Positions 1 to 6,759 are shown, counted from the first letter of the stretch. The stretch: 8,426 bases of DNA from Alphaproteobacteria bacterium (GCA_005884705.1 VBAF01000104.1:1-8426); one strand, 5' to 3'. The notes: generated from the letters alone by a model not told the origin. Numbers and translations are program-made.

Positions 1-480
1 TATCGCTGCCGCGACGGGCGCTGGTTCCTGATGGCGCTGCACAACGAGGCGCGCCAGCTCGCGAGCTTCCTCGCGGCGATCGGCCAGCAGCCGCTCGCCG
101 AGGATCCGCGCTTTGCCACGCAACCGGCCCGGCGGGCCAACCACAAGGCGCTGACCGCGATCCTCGACGCGGTGTTTGCCGGGCGCGATCTGGCGGAGTG
201 GCGGCCGATCCTCGAGAAGGCGGGCGTCACGTTCGGGGCGGTGTTCACGGTCGACGAGGCGGCCGACGACCGCCAGTCGCGCGAGATCGGCGCCCTGGTG
301 CCGTTCGCCGACGGGGCCGGCCTCACCGTCTCGAGCCCCTTCCACCTCGACGGCGCGACCAAGGTCGCCCCGCAGCGCGCGCCCGCCGTCGGCCAGCATT
401 CCGAGTCGGTGCTGCGCGACGCCGGCTACACCGCCGACGAGATCACCCGCCTGAAGGCGCTCGGGGTGTTGCAAAAGTAG
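1..480 (+). CDS. CaiB/BaiF family III CoA-transferase, C-terminal part (5' end outside window)
   Basis: This frame is open from base 1 to a TAG at 478-480 and gives 159 visible residues. The true start lies upstream. The ATG at 31 is internal, because the in-frame residues before it (YRCRDGRWFL) already match the conserved YxCxDGRW segment of family III CoA-transferases. Further family features follow: a stretch resembling LAEDPRFATQPARRANHKAL, where new subunits are usually marked by D-x-RF and R-x-N, then an EW-x-x-x-L-x-x-AGV segment and a DRQ-x-R-E-I-G segment near the end. These enzymes move CoA between a carboxylate and an acyl-CoA donor in the cytoplasm, as interlocked dimers. The catalytic Asp lies in the missing N-terminal part, so activity and substrate cannot be judged. 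The next gene on this strand is 212 bp away, across a large inverted repeat, so co-transcription is uncertain. Family assignment is firm; specificity is unknown. Confidence 0.9.
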   Translation, partial: YRCRDGRWFLMALHNEARQLASFLAAIGQQPLAEDPRFATQPARRANHKALTAILDAVFAGRDLAEWRPILEKAGVTFGAVFTVDEAADDRQSREIGALVPFADGAGLTVSSPFHLDGATKVAPQRAPAVGQHSESVLRDAGYTADEITRLKALGVLQK

Positions 481-483
481 GAG

Positions 484-615
484 CACCCGTCGTCCCGACC
501 GGAGCCGAGCGAAGCGAGGCGCAGTGGAGGGACCTTGATCTTGGCGATTTACGGCTTATTGCCGAAAAAAGGTCCCTCCACTCCGCGCTTCGCGCTCCGG
601 TCGGGACGACGGGTG
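484..615. repeat. 132-bp imperfect inverted repeat (REP/BIME-like) between CoA-transferase and VOC genes
   Basis: The outer 21 bases at 484-504 are exactly complementary to 595-615. The inner 14 bases at 523-536 are exactly complementary to 569-582. Between these blocks the arms differ in length (18 bases left, 12 bases right) and both carry a GCGAAGCG-like core. On the right the core forms CGCG-CTT-CGCG. The 32-base centre holds a small CGGC/GCCG hairpin (552-564) followed by six A. Transcribed, the element could fold into a long interrupted hairpin of 21 plus 14 pairs. There is no transposase and no room for one. It looks like two head-to-head copies of a short palindromic intergenic repeat. 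It may act as a processing, stabilising or termination structure, which is inference. Confidence 0.85.
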
Positions 616-646
616 GAGCGCCATCGGAGTGGCGCGTTCCCAGCGA
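616..646. repeat. 31-bp dispersed repeat, copy 1 (hairpin-forming)
   Basis: This 31-base segment recurs at 2246-2276 in the same orientation with 30 of 31 bases identical (T at 637, C at 2267). Its core is a perfect 6-bp stem, GCGCCA (618-623) with TGGCGC (630-635), around the loop TCGGAG. It directly adjoins the right end of the 484-615 inverted repeat. The second copy sits beside other palindromes, so it appears to be a module of a composite intergenic repeat. Confidence 0.85.
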
Positions 647-692
647 TTTCCGGTACACTCCCCAGCCTTGGCTGATGGAAGGGAGCAACTCC

Positions 693-1229
693 ATGACCGC
701 ACAGACCAAAGGCCGCATCCGTCATATCGCCCTCAGCGTCGAGGACCCGTGGGAGACCGCCGAGTTCTACAAGCAGGCGATGGGCCTGCAGGAAGTGGTC
801 GAGCTCGACGGCCCGCTCGCCGAGGGCGTGTTCCTGACCGACGGCGTGGTCAACCTCGCGATCCTCAAGTTCAAGAGCGACGAGGCCGCGCAGGGCACCG
901 GCAAGGACTTTGTCGGCATCCACCATATCGGCTTCTGGGTCGACGACGTGGTCGAGCAGGGCAAGATCGCGCGCGACACCGGCGCGACCTGGATCATGGG
1001 CGACCCCAACAACCCGCACGGCTACGAGATCAAGCACACCGACCTCAACGGCATCATCTTCGACATCGCCGCACACGGCTGGGCCGGCACGCAGAAGAAC
1101 CCGGGAGAGGCAGACAACGTCGTGCATCGCGTCTCGCCGCGGCGGCTGGCGAAGTTCGACGAGCGCCGCGCGCGCGCCCAGGCGAAGTTCGCGGCGAAGC
1201 GGGCGAAAGAGGCCGTGGCCGCCGAGTAA
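693..1229 (+). CDS. VOC superfamily (glyoxalase/dioxygenase-fold) protein with basic C-terminal tail
   Basis: The product has 178 residues. The frame is open further upstream to 198, but the ATG at 693 is chosen: GGAAGGGA at 677-684 is a good ribosome site 8 bases before it, and the protein begins just before a typical VOC first strand (RIRHIALSVED). Two beta-alpha-beta-beta-beta modules are visible, one starting at His11 and the second at IHHIGFWVDD (76-85). It closes with D-L-N-G-I-I-F-D-I (117-125), where VOC enzymes usually carry the last metal ligand. Likely ligands are His11, His77 or His78, and Asp124 in place of the more common Glu. The family includes glyoxalases, epimerases, extradiol dioxygenases and fosfomycin-resistance proteins; nothing here picks one. 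Residues about 139-178 form a lysine/arginine/alanine-rich, probably helical tail beyond the fold. It is followed 18 bp later by the aldo/keto reductase gene, probably in one operon. Confidence 0.85.
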   Translation: MTAQTKGRIRHIALSVEDPWETAEFYKQAMGLQEVVELDGPLAEGVFLTDGVVNLAILKFKSDEAAQGTGKDFVGIHHIGFWVDDVVEQGKIARDTGATWIMGDPNNPHGYEIKHTDLNGIIFDIAAHGWAGTQKNPGEADNVVHRVSPRRLAKFDERRARAQAKFAAKRAKEAVAAE

Positions 1230-1235
1230 CGCGCC

Positions 1236-1241
1236 GAGGAG
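1236..1241 (+). promoter_or_regulatory. Ribosome binding site that decides the aldo/keto reductase start
   Basis: GAGGAG lies 6 bases before the ATG at 1248 but only 3 bases before the in-frame GTG at 1245. The spacing favours the ATG, so the protein begins MEYRPLG rather than with two methionines. Confidence 0.65.
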
Positions 1242-1247
1242 TGCGTG

Positions 1248-2204
1248 ATGGAGTATCGGCCGCTCGGCAATACCGGGCTCAGCGTCAGCGTCGCCGGGCT
1301 GGGCTGCGGCGGCAACAGCCGGCTGGGCCTGGGCCGCGGCGCCAGCTTCGACGACTGCGTCGCGGTCGTGCGCACGGCGGTCGATCTCGGCGTCAATTTT
1401 CTCGACACCGCCGAGGCCTACGGCACCGAGGCGATCGTCGGCGCCGCCGCCCGGGCTTACGACCGCGACCGGCTGGTGATCTCGACCAAGGCGATCTTCC
1501 GGGGCGGCGACGACACCGGCGAGACGGTGGCTGGCAAGGTCGACGCGGCACTGCGCCGGCTCGGCCTCGACCACGTCGACGTCTTCCATTTCCACGCCGT
1601 CGGTCCGGCGTCCTACGACCATCATCGCGAGGTCCTGGCGCCCGACCTGCTGAAGCTCAAGCAGCAGGGCAAGGTGCGCCATGTCGGCATCACCGAGACC
1701 GGCCCCAACGACCCGGAACAGAAAATGCTGACGCGCGCGGTCGATGAAGCGCCGTGGGAAGTCATCATGCTGGCCTACAGCCTGATGAACCAGGGCGCGC
1801 GGCAGAGGATCTTTCCGGCGACCCGGCGCCGCGGGATCGGCACGCTCCTGATGTTCGTCGTGCGCAACATCTTCAGCAATGCCGCCTACCGGCGCGACGT
1901 GTTCGCGAAGCTGGTCGAGCAAGGCCAGCTCGACGCGTCGATCCTGTCCGATGGCGATCCGCTCGGCTTCCTTGTTGCCGAAGGCGGCGCGCAAAACATC
2001 ACGGATGCAGCGTACCGCTACGCCCGCCACGAGGCGGGGGCCGATGTCATCCTGTTCGGCACCGGTGACAAGGCGCACGTCCAGGACAACGTCGCGTCGA
2101 TCCTGCGTCCCGCCTTGCCGCCGCCGATCGTCGAGCGGCTGCACGCCACCTTCGGACACCTGAGCGGCGTTGGCCTCGATCGCCCCGGGCCGGTCAAATC
2201 ATAG
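1248..2204 (+). CDS. Aldo/keto reductase
   Basis: The product has 318 residues, a normal length for the family. The N-terminus (MEYRPLGNTGLSVSVAGLGC) is the usual opening of bacterial aldo/keto reductases. The catalytic tetrad can be placed by eye: Asp53 and Tyr58 in FLDTAEAYG, Lys81 in VISTKA, and His116 in DVFHFH. The later GKVRHVGIT segment and the C-terminal FGTGDKAHVQDN segment match the strand and the nicotinamide phosphate-binding region. It should be a cytoplasmic (beta/alpha)8 barrel that reduces an aldehyde or ketone with NAD(P)H. Stretches such as RGASFDD near residue 30 and the middle region around MNQGARQRIFPATRRRG resemble a subgroup seen near catabolic genes, but I cannot assign a substrate. 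It lies 18 bp after the VOC gene and probably shares its transcript. The gene converges on the amidohydrolase gene, with 73 bp between the stop codons. Confidence 0.92.
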   Translation: MEYRPLGNTGLSVSVAGLGCGGNSRLGLGRGASFDDCVAVVRTAVDLGVNFLDTAEAYGTEAIVGAAARAYDRDRLVISTKAIFRGGDDTGETVAGKVDAALRRLGLDHVDVFHFHAVGPASYDHHREVLAPDLLKLKQQGKVRHVGITETGPNDPEQKMLTRAVDEAPWEVIMLAYSLMNQGARQRIFPATRRRGIGTLLMFVVRNIFSNAAYRRDVFAKLVEQGQLDASILSDGDPLGFLVAEGGAQNITDAAYRYARHEAGADVILFGTGDKAHVQDNVASILRPALPPPIVERLHATFGHLSGVGLDRPGPVKS

Positions 2205-2212
2205 CTGTGAGC

Positions 2213-2230
2213 GCGGCACTTCAGTGCCGC
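2213..2230 (+). terminator. Stem-loop at the convergent gene junction, terminator-like without T-tract
   Basis: GCGGCACT (2213-2220) pairs perfectly with AGTGCCGC (2223-2230). It could equally be drawn as 7 pairs with a TTCA tetraloop. It begins 8 bases after the aldo/keto reductase stop. No run of T follows on either strand, so it is not a classical intrinsic terminator. It may still halt transcription with Rho, protect mRNA 3' ends of both convergent genes, or simply be part of the repeat cluster. Confidence 0.5.
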
Positions 2231-2243
2231 TCATGATCATGAG
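2230..2243. repeat. 14-bp perfect palindrome
   Basis: CTCATGATCATGAG equals its own reverse complement. It begins at the last base of the preceding stem-loop and ends 2 bases before the 31-bp repeat. It lies between convergent gene ends, so an operator role is unlikely; it is more likely a piece of the composite repeat. Confidence 0.8.
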
Positions 2244-2245
2244 AT

Positions 2246-2276
2246 GAGCGCCATCGGAGTGGCGCGCTCCCAGCGA
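2246..2276. repeat. 31-bp dispersed repeat, copy 2 (hairpin-forming)
   Basis: It has 30 of 31 bases identical to 616-646 and the same orientation. The core stem is GCGCCA (2248-2253) with TGGCGC (2260-2265). It ends one base before the stop codon of the minus-strand amidohydrolase at 2278-2280, so it lies just beyond that gene's 3' end. Confidence 0.85.
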
Positions 2277-2277
2277 A

Positions 2278-3996
2278 TCAACCGGTCGAGCGGACCAGTT
2301 TGCCGGGCCGGGCGCCGGTGTCCTCACCCTTCTCGAAGATCGGCGTGCCGGAGCAGATCGTCATGTCGTAGCCGTCTACATGCTGGACCAGGCGGCGTCC
2401 GCCGGCCGGCAGGTCGAAGATCATCTTCGGCGCATGCAGGTAGAGCCCGTCGAAGTCGATGACGTTCACGTCCGCCTTGCGGCCCGGCTGGAGCCGGCCG
2501 CGGTCGTGGAAGCCGTAGAAATCCGCCGTCCCGCTGGTGAGCTGCTGTACGACGAACTCGAGCGGCAGGCGCGGGCCGCGCGTGCGGTCGCGCACCCAAT
2601 GGGCCAGCATCGTGGTGTTGAGCGAGGCATCGCAAATCACCCCGCAATGCGCCCCGCCGTCGGACAGGCCGAGGATGGTGTCGGGGTCCTCGATCAGCTC
2701 GCGCACCACCTCGAGGTCGCCGTGCACGTAGTTGGTGACGGGGAAATACACCATCCGCCCGCCGTCGCCGCCGACCAGATAGTCGTAGCAGTACTCGGCC
2801 GGGCTCACGCCGTCGCGCGCCGCCATGGCGGCGATGCTGCGCTCCGGCGGCGGCTCGTAGTCCGGCGAGTCGCCGAGCGGATACATGCGGTCCCAGCGCG
2901 TCGCGATCTGGCGCGATAGCGGCGGCAGCAGGTCGAGCAGCCGCGGCGCGGCCTCCTGCGACAGCACCAGCGCACGCACTTCGGGGGTGCACAGCCTGGC
3001 CAGCATCTCCGCCGGCGGCAGCCTGGCCGCCTCGACGAAGGCTTCGCGCAACCCGAACGGATTGAGCGAGGTGCCGAGGCCCAGGGTCAGCCCGACCGGG
3101 CGTCCCGCGACCTGGGCGAACAGCGGCAGCTTGTCGGCGCGCGCGGCGCGGACTTCGTCCATCAGGCGGCGCCAACGCTGCGGGTCGTAGCTGCGGTCGG
3201 TCAGCAGGAACCACACCGGCCGGCCGCTGTCCTTGGCGACCTGGCGCATCCAGCGGAACTCGGTGGCCTCGTCCTCGAAGTCGGACAGCATGCCGAACGT
3301 GCCGCGGCCGGCGCGGCCCATCGCCCGGCCGATGGCGATCAGCTCCTCGTGCTCGGCATAGCGTCCGGGAACCAGGTCGCCGGCCAGCGTCTTGTGCTGG
3401 TCGGTGCGGCTGGTGGTGAAGCCGACGGCGCCGGCCCGCAGCGCCTCCTCCGTCAACCGGGCCATCGCTTCGATGTCTTCGGCGGTCGCCTGCTCGCGGG
3501 CGATCGCGCGCTCGCCCATGACATAGACCCGTAACGGGTGGTGGGCGATCTGGGCCGCGACGTCGATGGTGCGCGGCAGCCGCGCCAGCGCGTCGAGGTA
3601 ATCGGGGAAGCTCTCCCAGTCCCATTTGAGGCCTTCGGACAGCACGATGCCCGGGATGTCCTCGACCCCCTCCATCAGGTCGATCAGCGCTCGATGGTGC
3701 TGGCGGCGGACGGGAGCGAAGCCGACGCCGCAATTGCCGAACACGATGGTCGTGGCGCCGTGCCAGGACGACGGCGCCAGGACCGGATCCCAGGTGGCCT
3801 GGCCGTCATAGTGGGTGTGCACGTCGACCCAGCCCGGCGTGACCAGCCGCCCTTGCGCCTCGACCTCGCGCCGGCCCGGGCCTGCCTTGCCGCCGACCTC
3901 GACGATACGGTCGCCCTCGATGGCGACGTCGCCCTCGAACGCCGGCGCTCCGGTGCCGTCGACGATGCGGCCGCCGCGAATGACGATGTCGTGCAT
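2278..3996 (-). CDS. Amidohydrolase of the N-acyl-D-amino-acid deacylase (D-aminoacylase)-like group
   Basis: The product has 572 residues. The ATG at 3996 is chosen because the protein then opens MHDIVIRGGRIVDGTG, the standard beta-sandwich start of this family; GGAAGGAA (4015-4008) lies 11 bases upstream. The frame stays open far upstream, but that part is only the antisense of the transporter. Visible motifs are VDVHTHYDGQ with metal-binding His60 and His62, GNCGVGFAPV with Cys89 (the bridging zinc-ligand Cys of D-aminoacylases), AHHPLRV (151-157), and LSDGGAH with the likely catalytic Asp446. The C-terminal GRLQPGRKADVNVID segment returns to the beta-sandwich. The two histidine motifs that complete the zinc site in Alcaligenes D-aminoacylase are not evident around 230-275, so chemistry may differ. 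It is probably a cytoplasmic hydrolase of an N-acyl or cyclic amide bond. It diverges from the MFS gene across 171 bp. The family is clear and the substrate unknown. Confidence 0.9.
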   Translation of the reverse strand: MHDIVIRGGRIVDGTGAPAFEGDVAIEGDRIVEVGGKAGPGRREVEAQGRLVTPGWVDVHTHYDGQATWDPVLAPSSWHGATTIVFGNCGVGFAPVRRQHHRALIDLMEGVEDIPGIVLSEGLKWDWESFPDYLDALARLPRTIDVAAQIAHHPLRVYVMGERAIAREQATAEDIEAMARLTEEALRAGAVGFTTSRTDQHKTLAGDLVPGRYAEHEELIAIGRAMGRAGRGTFGMLSDFEDEATEFRWMRQVAKDSGRPVWFLLTDRSYDPQRWRRLMDEVRAARADKLPLFAQVAGRPVGLTLGLGTSLNPFGLREAFVEAARLPPAEMLARLCTPEVRALVLSQEAAPRLLDLLPPLSRQIATRWDRMYPLGDSPDYEPPPERSIAAMAARDGVSPAEYCYDYLVGGDGGRMVYFPVTNYVHGDLEVVRELIEDPDTILGLSDGGAHCGVICDASLNTTMLAHWVRDRTRGPRLPLEFVVQQLTSGTADFYGFHDRGRLQPGRKADVNVIDFDGLYLHAPKMIFDLPAGGRRLVQHVDGYDMTICSGTPIFEKGEDTGARPGKLVRSTG

Positions 3997-4167
3997 GGGC
4001 TGCCCGCTTCCTTCCGAGATGGGATCGCGAGCTTTCCACACATCGATCGGCGCTGGAAGGCTCAACCTTCCCCGTCCGATGTGAATTTCCCCTGTCGCTC
4101 GAGACCGCACTGGCGAATAGTGGCGGCTGGAAACGCCCGACCGTCGGCGGCTCGAACAACAAGCAAG
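3997..4167. promoter_or_regulatory. Divergent promoter region with nested inverted repeat (4039-4083)
   Basis: This 171-bp space separates the start of the minus-strand amidohydrolase from the plus-strand MFS transporter, so it should hold promoters for both. It contains a nested inverted repeat: CACATCG (4039-4045) with CGATGTG (4077-4083) outside, and GGAAGG (4055-4060) with CCTTCC (4066-4071) inside around CTCAA. A weaker pair, CCGCACT (4105-4111) with AGTGGCGG (4119-4126, one bulge), follows. These could be operator sites for a shared regulator, but no regulator gene is in the window. I could not place convincing -35/-10 boxes. Confidence 0.4.
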
Positions 4168-5703
4168 ATGATTCTCTCGACCACCGCCATCGCGCCCGCG
4201 CAAGGCGGCCTGTTCACGATCAGCGGCCGGCAGTGGCTCATCCTGCTGATGGTGCAGCTCGCCAACATGCTGTTCGGCATGACCATCACGCTCGCCAACC
4301 TGGTGTTGCCGCAGATGCGCGGCAACCTGTCGGCGACGCCGGAAGAGATTTCCTGGGTGATCACGCTCAACCTGGTCGCCACCGCCGTCGCCACGCCGAT
4401 GACCGGCTGGCTGTCGAGCCGTCTGGGCTGGCGCAACCTGATGTTCTTCACGGTGCTCGGCTTCACCGTCACCTCGCTGCTGTGCGGCTTCGCGGGCAGC
4501 CTGGAGACGCTGATCTTCGCCCGCGTCGCGCAAGGCGCGTTCGGCGCGCCGATCATGCCGATGGGCCAGGCCATCCTGCTGGCGACCTTCCCCAAGCACC
4601 TGCAGCCGACCGCGCTGGTGATGTGGGGCATCGGCGCGGTGTTCGGTCCGGTGCTCGGGCCGATCCTGGGCAGCATCGCGACCGAAGCCTACGACTGGCG
4701 CGCCGCCTTCTTCATGATCGTGCCGCCCGGCATCTGCGCCCTGGTCTGCATCTGGTTCGCGCTGCGCGACCACACCGCGCGCACCACCATCAAGTTCGAC
4801 TGGGTCGGCTTCATCGCGCTGTCGACGGCGATCACGGCGGCGCAGCTGATCTTCGACCGCGGCCATCGGCTCGACTGGTTCGAGTCGACGGAGATCGTGC
4901 TGTTCGCCTTCGTCGGCGTCCTCGCCCTCTGGGTGTTCGTCGTGCATTGCCTGACGGTGCGCGAGCCGTTCCTCAATCCGCGCCTGCTGCTCGACCGCAA
5001 CTTCTCGATCGGCGTGCTGCTCGCCTTCGTGATGGGGATGCTGAACTTCGCCAGCATCGTGCTCTATCCCACCCTGCTGCACGACCTGCGCGGCTACCCT
5101 GACAATGCCATTGCCGGCCTGATCGCCGCGCGCGGCCTTGGCAATTGGGCTGCCTTCCTGTTCATCGCGCAGTTCACCCGCATCGCGCCGCGCTTCGCGA
5201 TCGTCTGCGGCATGACGATCCAGGCGGCGGCGGGATTCTGGATGGCGCAGTTCGACATCAACCTGACCGATTCCAACGTATTCTGGAGCAACCTGCTGCT
5301 GGGCTTCGGCCAGTCGATCGCCTTCACGCCGATGACGGTGATGGCCTTCTCGACCCTGGCCCCGCGCCTGGTGACGGAAGGCTCGTCGGTCTTCACCCTG
5401 ATGCGCAATTTCGGCTCGAGCCTGTTCATCTCGATCTCGGTGCTGGTGGTCAGCCGCTCGACCGCGTCGAACTATTCGCGGCTGACCGAGATCTTCACGC
5501 CCTACAACAAGACGCTGACGATGCCCGGCCTGCCCGCGCAATGGAGCCTCGACAGCAGCAACGGCCTGCTCAGCCTGTCGAACGAGATGCTGCGGCAGGC
5601 CGCCATGATCGGCTACCTGAACGCCTTCCACCTGATGGCCTTCACCGCGCTCGCCGCCGTCCCGCTCGCCGCCTTCATGCGGCGGGTCAAGCGCGAAGCG
5701 TGA
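4168..5703 (+). CDS. DHA2-family MFS efflux transporter (EmrB/QacA-like, about 14 TM segments)
   Basis: The product has 511 residues, about the size of E. coli EmrB. The frame is open for 630 bases upstream, but that part is antisense of the amidohydrolase. The ATG at 4168 directly precedes the first hydrophobic segment (about residues 22-48), although its ribosome site is poor. Family signs are the WVITLNLVATAVATPMTGWL segment, the loop motif GWLSSRLGWRN (80-90), and the antiporter motif C with G160-P161, G164-P165 and L167-G168, followed by DWRAAFF. Hydrophobic segments continue to about residue 503, ending in the basic tail MRRVKREA. A hydrophilic loop at about 430-475 before the last segment is typical of DHA2 proteins. 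It should be a proton-driven exporter in the inner membrane. No EmrA-type adaptor or TolC is nearby. The TctC gene follows after 48 bp without an evident terminator, so they may be co-transcribed. Confidence 0.92.
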   Translation: MILSTTAIAPAQGGLFTISGRQWLILLMVQLANMLFGMTITLANLVLPQMRGNLSATPEEISWVITLNLVATAVATPMTGWLSSRLGWRNLMFFTVLGFTVTSLLCGFAGSLETLIFARVAQGAFGAPIMPMGQAILLATFPKHLQPTALVMWGIGAVFGPVLGPILGSIATEAYDWRAAFFMIVPPGICALVCIWFALRDHTARTTIKFDWVGFIALSTAITAAQLIFDRGHRLDWFESTEIVLFAFVGVLALWVFVVHCLTVREPFLNPRLLLDRNFSIGVLLAFVMGMLNFASIVLYPTLLHDLRGYPDNAIAGLIAARGLGNWAAFLFIAQFTRIAPRFAIVCGMTIQAAAGFWMAQFDINLTDSNVFWSNLLLGFGQSIAFTPMTVMAFSTLAPRLVTEGSSVFTLMRNFGSSLFISISVLVVSRSTASNYSRLTEIFTPYNKTLTMPGLPAQWSLDSSNGLLSLSNEMLRQAAMIGYLNAFHLMAFTALAAVPLAAFMRRVKREA

Positions 5704-5751
5704 CTCCGATCGGTTGCGATTCATGGTATTTATGCTCTCGCGGAGGGAAGA

Positions 5752-6759
5752 ATGAAGCGCATCGTCTTCGGCAAACCATGGCTCCCGCATTGGCTCTTCG
5801 TGGCCGCCGCCGTCTCCGTGGCGTGTGCCGGAGCTGCCCTGGCGCAGGCATGGCCAACCCGCCCCGTCACTCTGGTCGTGCCCTATTCGGCCGGCGGTTC
5901 GCAGGACGCCGTGGCACGGCTGCTCAGCTCCGGCCTCGCCGCGGCCCTCGGACAGCAGGTCGTCGTCGACAATATCGGCGGCGGCGGCGGCATGCTGGGC
6001 GTCATGCGGGTCGCCAAGGCGCCGCCCGATGGCTACCAGTTCCTGCTCGGCAACGTCGGCACCCATGCCCAAAGCCAGTCGCTGTACGATCGTCCGGCTT
6101 ACGATGCGGTCGCGGATTTCGTGCCGGTCGTCCTGCTGGTCGATCAGTCGATGCTGCTGGCGGTCCGCAAGGACCTGCCGGCCGGCACCCTGATGGAGTT
6201 CATCGCTTACTCCCGGGCCAACCAGTCGAAGATGCAGTACGGCTCGGCCGGCATCGGTTCGCCTACCCATCTCGCCTGCGCCTTGCTCAACGCCGCGATC
6301 GGCGCGGAGCAGGCGACGCACGTGCCCTATCGCGGCGGCGGCCCGGCAATGCAGGACCTGATGGCCGGCCGCATCGACTACTTCTGCTTCAACACGGCCA
6401 GCATCAAGCCGCAGATCGACGCCGGCACGGTGAAAGCCTTGGCCATCCTGTCGGCCGCCCGCGTGTCGAGCCTGCCGGATGTTCCGACGGCCCAGGAGCA
6501 GGGCCTGAAGGATTTCGAGGTCGCCAACTGGATGGCCTTCTTCGTGCCGAAAGGGACACCCGCGGCGATCGTCGGCAGGTTGCGCGAGGCGTCCCTGGCG
6601 GCGCTCGCGGCCGAACCGACCCGGGAAAAATTGCGCGTGCTGGGGGCCGAACCGGTGGCCGACGACCGCCTGCCGCTCGATCGACTGCCCGGCTTTGTCG
6701 CGAGTGAAATCGCCAAATGGCGAACGATCATCAAGCAGGCCGGCACTCGTCTCGAGTGA
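5752..6759 (+). CDS. TctC/Bug-family periplasmic solute-binding protein (Sec leader)
   Basis: The product has 335 residues. GGAGGG at 5742-5747 supports the ATG at 5752. A Sec-type signal peptide is visible: basic start MKR, hydrophobic core about residues 15-30, and cleavage probably after Ala33 (AQA before WPTRP). The mature protein has the Bug signatures: VPYSAGGSQDAVARLL with Asp52, which in this family contacts the ligand, the GSAGIGSPTHLA loop at about 164-175, and VPYRGGGPAMQDLMAGRID at about 191-209. The usual VVENRPGAGG segment reads VVDNIGGGGG. Such proteins bind carboxylates or other small molecules for tripartite tricarboxylate (TctABC) uptake or sensing. No tctA or tctB is in the window, so it is an orphan receptor here. 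It probably shares a transcript with the upstream MFS gene. Ligand unknown. Confidence 0.93.
   Translation: MKRIVFGKPWLPHWLFVAAAVSVACAGAALAQAWPTRPVTLVVPYSAGGSQDAVARLLSSGLAAALGQQVVVDNIGGGGGMLGVMRVAKAPPDGYQFLLGNVGTHAQSQSLYDRPAYDAVADFVPVVLLVDQSMLLAVRKDLPAGTLMEFIAYSRANQSKMQYGSAGIGSPTHLACALLNAAIGAEQATHVPYRGGGPAMQDLMAGRIDYFCFNTASIKPQIDAGTVKALAILSAARVSSLPDVPTAQEQGLKDFEVANWMAFFVPKGTPAAIVGRLREASLAALAAEPTREKLRVLGAEPVADDRLPLDRLPGFVASEIAKWRTIIKQAGTRLE

Noticed and set aside
484..615. Terminal inverted repeats of an insertion sequence or MITE
   Set aside because: The arms are separated by only 32 bases with no transposase. Flanking target-site duplications are not evident, and the fit is better with paired REP-like units.
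198..692. N-terminal extension of the VOC protein
   Set aside because: The frame is open but runs through the CoA-transferase gene in another frame and through the inverted repeat. A clear ribosome site and a family-typical start lie at 693.
549..2159. 536-codon minus-strand open frame
   Set aside because: It is antisense to the VOC and aldo/keto reductase genes, both strongly supported, and shows no domain-like pattern.
616..2276. CRISPR-like repeats
   Set aside because: Only two copies 1.6 kb apart, enclosing genes rather than short unique spacers.
3538..4167. N-terminal extension of the MFS transporter
   Set aside because: It overlaps the amidohydrolase gene on the other strand and the intergenic space. 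The translation is not membrane-like, and the 511-residue version already has the full family length.
5714..5736. Promoter before the TctC gene (TTGCGA and TATGCT)
   Set aside because: The spacing between the boxes is only 11 bases, too short for a sigma-70 promoter. Co-transcription with the MFS gene is simpler.
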